Origin: Bacteroidales bacterium
GTDB taxonomy: Bacteria; Bacteroidota; Bacteroidia; Bacteroidales; UBA932
Length of the DNA stretch: 43,346 bases
Direction: 5' to 3'
Assembly (NCBI GenBank): GCA_017428725.1
Contig: JAFRQH010000035.1
Location: forward strand, 1 to 43,346
The notes under the pieces were generated by a model. It saw nothing but the letters and a program-made list of their open reading frames with translations. It had not been told where the DNA came from and did not search any database. The position numbers and the translations under genes are program-made. Shown one piece after another: positions 23,155 to 30,255 of the stretch (positions within the stretch are counted from its first letter, which is position 1; each line of letters opens with the position of its first letter).

Positions 23155-24501
23155 CTAGATGAAAATGTAGCGGAGCACGAAGAGCACGGCCAGCACCCAC
23201 ATCGGGATGGAGATCTCCTTGAAGCGGCCGGAGATGGCGTGGGTGGCCACATAGGCGATCACGCCGATCAGGATACCGTCGGAGATGCTGTAGGCCAGCG
23301 GCATCAGGATGATGGTGAGGAACGCCGGGATGCTCTTGCAGTAGTCGTCCCAGTGGATGGCCTTGACGGAAGGCATCATCATCACGCCCACGATCACCAG
23401 TGCGGGAGCCGTGGCGGCACTCGGGATGGCGAGGAAGATCGGCGAGAAGAACAGGGCCAGGGCGAAGCAGATGGCCGTGGAGAAGGCGGTGAGGCCGGTA
23501 CGGCCACCCTCGCCGACGCCGGATGCACTCTCGACGTAGGTCGTGGTGGTGGAGGTGCCGAAGCAGGCGCCCGCTACGGTGGCGATGGAATCGGCGAGGA
23601 ACATCTTCTCCAGGCCGGGTATCTCGTCATTTCCCTTATTGATGATACCCGCTCCCTGGTGCACGCCGATGATGGTGCCCATCGTGTCGAACATATCGAT
23701 GAACAGGAAGGTGAACACGACCACGAGCATATCCAGACTCAGGACCTGCGAGAAATCGAACTTGCAGAAGATCGGGGAAATGCTGTGCGGCAGCGAGACC
23801 AGCTGCAAGGCTCCGGCATCGTTGTGCGCAAGCTGCGTCACGGCGCTGCCCGTGGCGGGATCCTTGATCACCAGGCCGATGAGGGTGGTGATGATGATGC
23901 CGATGAGGATGCCGCCGCGCACCTTGAGCATCACCAGGCCGGCCGTGATGATGATGCCGATGACGGCCACGAGGGCCGGGCCGTGGGTGATGTCGCCGAG
24001 GGTCACGAGCGTGGAGTCGGAGTTGGCGATGATGCCGGCGTTCTGCATGCCGATGAAGGCGATGAACAGGCCGATACCGGCGCCGATGGCCTTCTTAAGC
24101 GTGCCCGGGATGGCGTTCAGCAGCCAGCTGCGCACCTTGGTGACGGTCAGGATGATGAAGAGGAGACCCTCGATGAACACGGCCGTCAGGGCGAACTGCC
24201 AGCTGTAGCCCATCGTCAGGCAGACGGTGTAGACGAAGAAGGCGTTGAGGCCCATGCCGGGGGCGAGGGCGAACGGCTTCTTGGCGTAGATGGCCATCAC
24301 GAGCGTACCGACGATGGCGGCCAGGGCCGTGGCGGTGAAGACCGCGGTGCCGGGCATGCCGTCCAGGGCACCGAAGATGCTCGGGTTGACGGCCAGGATG
24401 TAGGCCATCGTCAGGAACGTGGTGATGCCCGCAACGATCTCCGTCCGGACATTGTGCTTTCCGGCCTCGAAGCCGAAAGCCTTGTTCAGGAAATTAGCCA
24501 T
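23155..24501 (-). CDS. purine (adenine/guanine/hypoxanthine) permease, AzgA-like
   Basis: The 448-residue inner-membrane protein has about 12-14 hydrophobic segments and AzgA/NCS2-type motifs: TEIVAGITTFLTMAYILAVNP near the N terminus (shown as TEIVAGITTF and LTMAYILAVNP), ALAPGMGLNAFF, and TTTYVESASGVGEGGRTGL (short form). It should import purine bases by proton symport. It lies 12 bp after DUF5020 copy 2 and behind apt, so outer-membrane passage, inner-membrane import and phosphoribosylation could be encoded in one operon. A GC-rich hairpin follows. The exact base is unknown; apt points to adenine. Confidence 0.92.
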   Translation of the reverse strand: MANFLNKAFGFEAGKHNVRTEIVAGITTFLTMAYILAVNPSIFGALDGMPGTAVFTATALAAIVGTLVMAIYAKKPFALAPGMGLNAFFVYTVCLTMGYSWQFALTAVFIEGLLFIILTVTKVRSWLLNAIPGTLKKAIGAGIGLFIAFIGMQNAGIIANSDSTLVTLGDITHGPALVAVIGIIITAGLVMLKVRGGILIGIIITTLIGLVIKDPATGSAVTQLAHNDAGALQLVSLPHSISPIFCKFDFSQVLSLDMLVVVFTFLFIDMFDTMGTIIGVHQGAGIINKGNDEIPGLEKMFLADSIATVAGACFGTSTTTTYVESASGVGEGGRTGLTAFSTAICFALALFFSPIFLAIPSAATAPALVIVGVMMMPSVKAIHWDDYCKSIPAFLTIILMPLAYSISDGILIGVIAYVATHAISGRFKEISIPMWVLAVLFVLRYIFI

Positions 24502-24513
24502 GTCATATGCGCT

Positions 24514-25236
24514 TTAGAAGACCCACTTGGTACCGATGCAAGGCATGACGTGGAAGCCTTGCATGCCGGCGAAGTTGTAGCTGAACTCCACCTCGCCGCC
24601 GAAGTTGAAGTGCTCGGTGCCGAAGTTGTACCACAGCTGCGGCTCGGACAGGACGACGGCGTGGTCATACTCGCACCACACATCCACGAAGCCGGAGAAG
24701 CGCAGGCCGCTCGCACCGAACAGGTCCTGGAGTCCCCAGACCGCGGTAAACTGCATAGGGACCTTGCAGGGCAGCCCCACGAAGCCCTTGTACAGGAGCT
24801 TCAGGTTCAGCGTGTTGTTGAAATCCGCGGAGTGCAGGAAATAATCCAGGCCGACGAGGAAGGCGCTGTTGACCGGGAACGCACCGTAGTCCTTACCGGG
24901 GATGCCGTTCAGGTTGCCCCACGTACCGAAGCCACCATTATACTCGATCTGGAAGCTCAGCGGCGCCATCGGCGTGTCGCTCCAGAAATTCAGGCAACGG
25001 GCGATCTCGAAGTACGTGTTGTTCGGCGAGATGATCTTGTTGCCGTCCCTGTTGTTGTAGTCATAGTCGATGAAGAAGAAAGTGTTGCCCCAGTTGTCCT
25101 GATGGAAACCTTCCAGGGTGGTGGTGAAGTGCTTACGACCCAGGTCGTAGAAGGTCTGGAAATTGGTCTGTGCCATTGCTCCTTGAGCAAACAGCAGGGC
25201 GGCGGAAGTTACCGCCATCAAGAATACTTTTTTCAT
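24514..25236 (-). CDS. DUF5020-type outer-membrane protein (copy 2, in purine operon)
   Basis: The 240-residue protein has a clear signal peptide (MKKVFLMAVTSAALLFAQGAMAQ) with cleavage after GAMA and a beta-rich body ending in KWVF. It is a paralogue of the gene at 22288: both share TTTLEGF, WGNTFFFID, TYFEIARCLNFW and LQDLFG. DUF5020 proteins look like Tsx-type channels. It sits between apt (21 bp upstream) and a purine permease (12 bp downstream), which suggests it is the outer-membrane port for purine bases or nucleosides. That substrate is inference; no characterised member is known to me. Confidence 0.85.
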   Translation of the reverse strand: MKKVFLMAVTSAALLFAQGAMAQTNFQTFYDLGRKHFTTTLEGFHQDNWGNTFFFIDYDYNNRDGNKIISPNNTYFEIARCLNFWSDTPMAPLSFQIEYNGGFGTWGNLNGIPGKDYGAFPVNSAFLVGLDYFLHSADFNNTLNLKLLYKGFVGLPCKVPMQFTAVWGLQDLFGASGLRFSGFVDVWCEYDHAVVLSEPQLWYNFGTEHFNFGGEVEFSYNFAGMQGFHVMPCIGTKWVF

Positions 25237-25257
25237 CTTATCGTATATGTAGGGTTT

Positions 25258-25782
25258 TCAGACTTTGAGTACGGAGGTCACCTCGGCGTCCGCGGGCAGC
25301 AGGGCGCGGCCTTTGAGGTCCTCGATCTCGATGATGAAATTGATGCACACGGCCTTGGGATGGAACTGGCTCACGAGCCGGGCGGCCGCGGCGACCGTGC
25401 CGCCGGTGGCCAGCAGGTCGTCGTGGATCAGCACCACGTCGTCTTCGCTGATGGCATCCTTGTGGATCTCGATGGTGTCGCGGCCATACTCCTTCTCGTA
25501 CGACTCGCTGATCACCTCGGCGGGGAGTTTGCCGGGCTTGCGGGCCATCACGAAGCCGGCGCCCAGGCGGATGGCCAGGGCCGGCCCCATCACGAATCCG
25601 CGGGACTCCAGGCCGACGACCTTGGTGATCCCTTTGTCTTTGTAGATATTGTAGAGTATGTCTTCGAGCTCACGCAGGCACTCGGCATCCTTGAAAAGCG
25701 TGGTGACATCCCAGAACAGGATACCCTCCTTCGGAAAGTCGGGGACGGTCCGGAGGCTGGATTTGATTTTTTGGATACTCAT
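25258..25782 (-). CDS. apt: adenine phosphoribosyltransferase
   Basis: It converts adenine and PRPP to AMP. The 174-residue product has the usual length, with the adenine-site GILFWDVTTLF near the N terminus, GLESRGFVMGPALA in the middle and the PRPP-binding VVLIHDDLLATGGT near 115-130. It is first in an operon with a DUF5020 barrel and a purine permease, so base import would be coupled to trapping as nucleotide. The -7 box TATCTTCG (25808-25801) is 18 nt upstream. It is divergent from the RNase R gene by 75 bp. Confidence 0.96.
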   Translation of the reverse strand: MSIQKIKSSLRTVPDFPKEGILFWDVTTLFKDAECLRELEDILYNIYKDKGITKVVGLESRGFVMGPALAIRLGAGFVMARKPGKLPAEVISESYEKEYGRDTIEIHKDAISEDDVVLIHDDLLATGGTVAAAARLVSQFHPKAVCINFIIEIEDLKGRALLPADAEVTSVLKV

Positions 25783-25800
25783 AGGGCGGTTTGTACCATA

Positions 25801-25808
25801 CGAAGATA
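25801..25808 (-). promoter_or_regulatory. -7 box of the apt operon
   Basis: The minus strand reads TATCTTCG, the same one-base variant seen before xth and cysS, 18 nt before ATG 25782. Confidence 0.5.
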
Positions 25809-25841
25809 CGATTTTTCCGTGAGATTTAGAACAACTTTACG

Positions 25842-25849
25842 TATCTTTG
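25842..25849 (+). promoter_or_regulatory. -7 box of RNase R, adjacent to two in-frame ATGs
   Basis: TATCTTTG ends 2 nt before ATG 25852 and 8 nt before ATG 25858. If transcription begins about 4-6 nt after the box, the first ATG is lost and ATG 25858 becomes the start of a nearly leaderless mRNA. Confidence 0.65.
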
Positions 25850-25857
25850 TGATGATT

Positions 25858-27894
25858 ATGCAAAAAAGAAGTGGAAAAGGCCGGCAGGCATCCAAGAGCA
25901 GGAAAAGAGCCGGCACAAGCAGCAAGAAGTCCTTCCCGCAGTATGTCGGGAAGGTGCAGATGACCCGCGAAGGCTTCATCTTCGTGCTCATCGACGGCCA
26001 GGACGACGATGTCTTCGTCAAGGCCTCCAAGACCCGGCACGCGCTCCACGGAGACACCGTCCTCGTGGCCGTGACCCGGCAGCAGTCCGATACCAAGCGC
26101 CGCGAAGGCGAGGTGGTGGAGATTCTCGAACGCTCCACGCGCCCCTTCGTGGGCTATTACCACAGCGTCGGGGCCCAGGCCTGGGTCCTGATGCAGAGCA
26201 AGTTCATGCCCTACGACATCCAGGTGGATGCCGAGGAGGCGGCACAGATGGGCGCCAAGGCCGGGATGAAGGTCGCGGCGGTCGTGGACCGCTGGGACCG
26301 CCGCGACCACGGCCCGCACGGCCACGTGGTCGACGTGCTCGGGATGCCCGGGGACAACGACACCGAGATGCACGCCATCCTGGCGGAGTTCAACCTCCCC
26401 TACCGTTTCTCGCAGGAGGTGGAGAACGCCGCCGACAAGATCTCCGAGGAGATCACCGAGGCGGACCTGAAGGGCCGCAAGGATTTCCGGCAGACCTTCA
26501 CGTTCACGATCGACCCCTCGGACGCCAAGGACTTCGACGACGCGCTGTCGTTCAAGCCGCTCACCAATGGCAACTACGAGGTCGGCGTCCACATCGCCGA
26601 CGTGTCCTACTACGTCAAGCCCGGCAGCACCGTAGACAAGGAAGCGCGCGAGCGTGGCACCTCCGTCTACCTGGTGGACCGCACGGTGCCGATGCTCCCC
26701 GAGAAGCTCTGCAACAAGCTCTGCTCGCTGCGGCCGCACGAGGACAAGCTCACCTTCTCGGCCGTCTTCGAGATGACCCCCAAGGCCGAGATCAAGTCCC
26801 GCTGGATCGGCCGCACCGTCATGAATTCCGACCACCGCCTCGACTACGAACAGGCACAGGCCATTATCGAATCTGCCGACTCCGTTGCGCAGGCAGATCC
26901 GCAATTGAACGAGGCGATCATCGTCCTGAACCGTTTGGCTCTCCTGATGAAGGAGAAGGAGCGGGCCGCGGGGGCGATCGACTTCGACCGGCCGGAGATG
27001 AAAGTCGAGGTGGACGAAAAAGGCAAGCCCATCCGCGTGTACCAGAAGGTCTCCAAGGAGGCCAACTGGCTGATCGAGGAGTTCATGCTCCTCGCGAACC
27101 GCACGGTGGCGGAGTTCGTGGCCACGGGCGGCCAGATGAACGGCGTGGCGCAGAAGAATGCCAAGACCTTCGTCTACCGCGTCCACGGCGAGCCCAACGA
27201 ACTCAAGCTCGAGAACTTCTACACCTTCGCCAAGGGCTTCGGGCACCGCATCCCCACGGACGCCCCCACGGGCGGACGCGCCACGGCCAAGGTCCTCAAC
27301 CAGCTGCTCGACGGCGCCAAGGGCAAGCCGGAGTTCGCCGCGATGGAGAACCTCGCCCTGCGGGCGATGGCCAAGGCCTGCTACAGCACCGACAACATCG
27401 GCCACTTCGGCCTGGCCTTCAAGTTCTACACGCACTTCACCTCCCCGATCCGCCGCTATCCCGACCTGATGGTCCACCGCCTGCTGGCCCGCTACCTCGA
27501 CAACGGCGAGAGCGCCAAGAAGGACAAGTTCGAGGAGGAGTGCCGCTACGCCTCCGAGCGCGAGCTCGTGGCCGCGGACGCCGAGCGCACCTCCATCAAG
27601 TACAAGCTGGTCGAATTCATGATGGACAAGATCGGCGAGGAATACGACGGACACGTCTCCGGCATCACCGAGTGGGGGATGTACGTAGAGATCGAGCCCA
27701 CCAAGATCGAGGGCATGGTGTCCGTGCGCGACATCCAGTCCGACTTCTACGAATTCGACGAGGCGCGCTACCGGCTGGTCGGCAAGCGCCGCCACAAACA
27801 GTTCCGCCTGGGCGACCCGGTGCGGATCCGCGTCAAGAGCGCCAACCTCGAGCAGCGCCTGCTCGACTACGAACTCATCGAAAACCAATCATAG
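25858..27894 (+). CDS. rnr: ribonuclease R
   Basis: This processive 3'-5' exoribonuclease degrades structured RNA. The 678-residue product is in the usual range for the family. A basic N terminus (residues 1-25) is followed by cold-shock-type OB folds (about 28-190), the RNB catalytic domain (about 195-540) with active-site DPSDAKDFDDAL from D219, and a C-terminal S1 domain (about 590-670; EYDGHVSGITEWGMYVEI). The frame is open for more than 3 kb upstream, but that part is antisense to other genes. The start was chosen by the promoter (see the -7 box at 25842). Three small genes follow closely and may be cotranscribed. Confidence 0.95.
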   Translation: MQKRSGKGRQASKSRKRAGTSSKKSFPQYVGKVQMTREGFIFVLIDGQDDDVFVKASKTRHALHGDTVLVAVTRQQSDTKRREGEVVEILERSTRPFVGYYHSVGAQAWVLMQSKFMPYDIQVDAEEAAQMGAKAGMKVAAVVDRWDRRDHGPHGHVVDVLGMPGDNDTEMHAILAEFNLPYRFSQEVENAADKISEEITEADLKGRKDFRQTFTFTIDPSDAKDFDDALSFKPLTNGNYEVGVHIADVSYYVKPGSTVDKEARERGTSVYLVDRTVPMLPEKLCNKLCSLRPHEDKLTFSAVFEMTPKAEIKSRWIGRTVMNSDHRLDYEQAQAIIESADSVAQADPQLNEAIIVLNRLALLMKEKERAAGAIDFDRPEMKVEVDEKGKPIRVYQKVSKEANWLIEEFMLLANRTVAEFVATGGQMNGVAQKNAKTFVYRVHGEPNELKLENFYTFAKGFGHRIPTDAPTGGRATAKVLNQLLDGAKGKPEFAAMENLALRAMAKACYSTDNIGHFGLAFKFYTHFTSPIRRYPDLMVHRLLARYLDNGESAKKDKFEEECRYASERELVAADAERTSIKYKLVEFMMDKIGEEYDGHVSGITEWGMYVEIEPTKIEGMVSVRDIQSDFYEFDEARYRLVGKRRHKQFRLGDPVRIRVKSANLEQRLLDYELIENQS

Positions 27895-27900
27895 ACAAAT

Positions 27901-28128
27901 ATGGCAAACGGCAACTTTTTCGCATTCCTGGCCGGTGTCGCAACCGGCGCAGCGCTCATCATCCTCGCCAATACCGAGAAGGGTGAGGAAGTGATCGACG
28001 ACCTCAAGGAGAAAGGCACCGAGGCCTTCGAGAATGGCCGTGCGGCCGTCCTGAACGGCCTGGACAAGCTCGAAGACAAGCTCTCCGACAAGCTGTCCGG
28101 CGCGGCACCCAAACCGGAGGAGGCCTGA
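27901..28128 (+). CDS. YtxH-domain protein
   Basis: This 75-residue protein has one N-terminal hydrophobic segment with glycine pattern (FFAFLAGVATGAALIILA) followed by a charged amphipathic tail (KGEEVIDDLKEKGTEAF). That is the YtxH layout, found in small envelope-stress proteins of unknown mechanism. It starts 6 bp after RNase R and ends 1 bp before the next gene, so an operon is likely. Confidence 0.85.
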   Translation: MANGNFFAFLAGVATGAALIILANTEKGEEVIDDLKEKGTEAFENGRAAVLNGLDKLEDKLSDKLSGAAPKPEEA

Positions 28129-28129
28129 C

Positions 28130-28477
28130 ATGGCACGGGACAAGACCCTCTCCGAGATTGCGCAGGAGACGCGCGAATACGTCGACCTGCGCATCGACGA
28201 GGCCAAGCTCAAGCTCACCCGCGGACTCTCCACGGCCCTGGGGCAGACCCTCTCCTACCTGCTGATCATCGCGGTGCTCGTGATCGTGCTGGGGCTGCTC
28301 GCCCTGGCCCTGCTCCAGTGGCTCAACGGCCTGCTGGGCCACCCTTGGGGCACGCTCATCGTCTCCGGGGTATTCCTGATCGGGCTGGGCGTGCTGGTGC
28401 TCAACCGCCACAAGCTCTTCAAGGACCTCTTTGTCAAGCTCTTTATCGACCTGTTCTATGACGAGGAAGAACAATAA
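28130..28477 (+). CDS. phage-holin-III-like (Holin-X type) membrane protein
   Basis: This 115-residue protein has a charged helical N terminus (residues 1-38) and two hydrophobic helices (about 41-66 and 75-91), ending in an acidic tail (YDEEEQ). It resembles the putative holin superfamily PF07332, which is chromosomal in many bacteria and is not evidence of a prophage. It overlaps the next gene by 20 bp and follows the YtxH gene by 1 bp. Envelope function is likely, but the mechanism is unknown. Confidence 0.8.
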   Translation: MARDKTLSEIAQETREYVDLRIDEAKLKLTRGLSTALGQTLSYLLIIAVLVIVLGLLALALLQWLNGLLGHPWGTLIVSGVFLIGLGVLVLNRHKLFKDLFVKLFIDLFYDEEEQ

Positions 28478-28781
28478 GTACGCCCGGATCCGGACCACGG
28501 CAGAGCTGGATGCCGCCATCCACGAAGCCCACGCCCGCCGCGAGCGCCTGGGTGCGAGCGTCGGGCAGGACTACAGCAACCTCCAGCAGAGCCTGCGTCC
28601 CGCCACCCTCGTGTCGAACGCCCTGCTGCAGGTCGCGCCCTATTTCTCCATAACGGAAATAGGCCTCGGACTGGTCCGAGGCCTCAAAAGGGTGATTGCT
28701 CCTAAAGATAAGAGCCTTAAATCAGCGGCTCAGCCGTCATCGCAGCCGGCTGAGGAATCCCCATCAGCTTCAGAATCGTAG
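28458..28781 (+). CDS. small conserved-context protein of unknown function
   Basis: I do not recognise this 107-residue protein. It has a basic N terminus ([13 protein letters not shown]), a helical charged middle and a mildly hydrophobic stretch ([21 protein letters not shown]), then a Ser/Gln-rich low-complexity tail. It starts inside the Holin-X gene (20-bp overlap), which supports its being translated. Its last 65 bp overlap the end of gpmI on the other strand (28717-28781), and a perfect hairpin lies in its coding region (28661-28684). The frame is open slightly upstream to 28431, but ATG 28458 follows the usual overlap. Confidence 0.7.
   Translation: MTRKNNKYARIRTTAELDAAIHEAHARRERLGASVGQDYSNLQQSLRPATLVSNALLQVAPYFSITEIGLGLVRGLKRVIAPKDKSLKSAAQPSSQPAEESPSASES
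28661..28684. terminator. hairpin at convergent ends (possible terminator for gpmI)
   Basis: A perfect 10-bp stem (28661-28670 with 28675-28684) and tetraloop CTGG lies 33 bp past the gpmI stop on the minus strand, and inside the small plus-strand gene. Neither side has a clear T tract. Confidence 0.5.
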
Positions 28782-30240
28782 GCGCCACGTTGCAGAGGGC
28801 GCCGTCCTTCACTTCCTTCACGGCCGGACCGGCGTTGATCACGACGAACTGGACCGTGTTGAGGGAGTGCGCCGTATTGGGCGTACCGTCCGGATTGACC
28901 TCGTAGTCGGCGTTGCCATGGTCGGCGGTCAGCAGGACCACATAGTCGTGCGCGATTGCCGCGTCAACGACCTTGCCCACCAGCTTGTCGATGCAGGCAA
29001 CGGCGCGGGTCACGGAGTTGTACACGCCCGTGTGGCCCACCATGTCGCCGTTGGCGAAATTCAGGATGATCAGGTCCTCGACCTCGGAGTTGATCTTGTC
29101 GATCAGTTTCTCGGCCACCTCGGGGGCGCTCATCTGCGGCAGGATGTCGTAGGTGGGGACCTTCGGGGAGTTGACCAGGATGCGGTCTTCATTCTCGAAC
29201 TGCAGCTCGCGGCCGCCGTTGAAGAAGAAGGTCACGTGCGCGTACTTCTCCGTCTCGGCGATGCGCAGCTGGCGCTTGCCGGCCTTGGAGACCGTCTCGC
29301 CGAGCGTGTCGTTCACGAGCTCCTTGTCGAAGAGGATGTGGACGCCGGTGAAGGAGGCGTCGTACGGCGTGAGGCAGCAGTAATAGAGAGGAATGGTGTG
29401 CATCCCCTCCTCCGGCATGTCCTTCTGCGTGAGGACGGTGGTCAGCTCGCGCGCGCGGTCGTTGCGGAAGTTGTAGAAGATGATGGCGTCGCCCTCTTCG
29501 ATCTTGGCGAGGGGCGCACCGGCGGCGTCGGTAATCACGATCGGCTTGACGAACTCGTCGGTCACGTCGGCGTCGTAGGACGCCTGGATGCCCTCGATGG
29601 CGGAGGTGAAGGCCTCACCCTTGCCCTCGACCAGCAGGTCGTAGGCTTCCTTGACGCGGCCCCAGCGCTTGTCGCGGTCCATCGCATAGAAGCGGCCGCA
29701 CACGGAAGCGATCTTCCCGGTGGTCTCCGACATCTTCTGCTCCAGCTCCTCGAGGAAGCCCTTGCCGCTGCGCGGGTCGGTGTCGCGCCCGTCCATGAAG
29801 GCGTGGACGTAGACCTGCTCCAGGCCGTATTCCTTCGCTACGCGCAGGAACTCATACACGTGGTCCAGGGAGGAGTGCACGCCGCCGTGGGAGGTCAGGC
29901 CCATCAGGTGGAGCTTCTTGCCGGAAGTCTTGACGTAGTCGTAGACCGCCTTGATCTCGGCGTTCTCCAGGAACTTATGGTCACGCACGGCCATATTGAT
30001 CTTGACGAGGTCCTGGTAGACCACGCGGCCGGCGCCGAGGTTCATGTGACCGACCTCGGAGTTGCCCATCTGCCCGTCGGGCAGGCCGACGTACTCGCCG
30101 CAGGCCTGCAGGTGGCCGTAGGGATATTTGGCGCGCAGGCCGTCGATCACCGGCGTGCCCTGCGTGAAGATGGCGTTGGAATAATCGTGTCTGCCCTCGC
30201 CCCAACCGTCGAGGATCATCAGGAGTACTTTGCGGTTCAT
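28717..30240 (-). CDS. gpmI: 2,3-bisphosphoglycerate-independent phosphoglycerate mutase
   Basis: It interconverts 3- and 2-phosphoglycerate in glycolysis, with Mn2+. The 507-residue protein has the alkaline-phosphatase-like fold: MILDGWGEG near the N terminus (metal-binding Asp11), the phosphoserine S61 in [16 protein letters not shown], the inserted transferase domain (about 75-310; [17 protein letters not shown]) and the C-terminal metal ligands in [10 protein letters not shown] and TADHGNAD. It begins 15 bp after the GH2 gene. Its -7 box TATCTTTG (30275-30268) is in the 3' end of the GH2 coding region, giving a leader of about 20 nt. The stop overlaps the small gene on the other strand. 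Confidence 0.97.
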   Translation of the reverse strand: MNRKVLLMILDGWGEGRHDYSNAIFTQGTPVIDGLRAKYPYGHLQACGEYVGLPDGQMGNSEVGHMNLGAGRVVYQDLVKINMAVRDHKFLENAEIKAVYDYVKTSGKKLHLMGLTSHGGVHSSLDHVYEFLRVAKEYGLEQVYVHAFMDGRDTDPRSGKGFLEELEQKMSETTGKIASVCGRFYAMDRDKRWGRVKEAYDLLVEGKGEAFTSAIEGIQASYDADVTDEFVKPIVITDAAGAPLAKIEEGDAIIFYNFRNDRARELTTVLTQKDMPEEGMHTIPLYYCCLTPYDASFTGVHILFDKELVNDTLGETVSKAGKRQLRIAETEKYAHVTFFFNGGRELQFENEDRILVNSPKVPTYDILPQMSAPEVAEKLIDKINSEVEDLIILNFANGDMVGHTGVYNSVTRAVACIDKLVGKVVDAAIAHDYVVLLTADHGNADYEVNPDGTPNTAHSLNTVQFVVINAGPAVKEVKDGALCNVAPTILKLMGIPQPAAMTAEPLI

Positions 30241-30255
30241 ATCTTGTAACTGTAT

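Noticed and set aside
22447..25857. Very long open frame upstream of RNase R, continuous with it
   Set aside because: It is antisense to two DUF5020 genes, the permease and apt, all with strong family support, and it is low-complexity Asp/Glu/His/Arg-rich as expected for GC-rich shadow frames. The RNase R promoter lies inside it.
28130..28477. Holin as evidence for a prophage
   Set aside because: No phage genes, integrase or attachment repeats are near, and Holin-X-like proteins are common chromosomal proteins.
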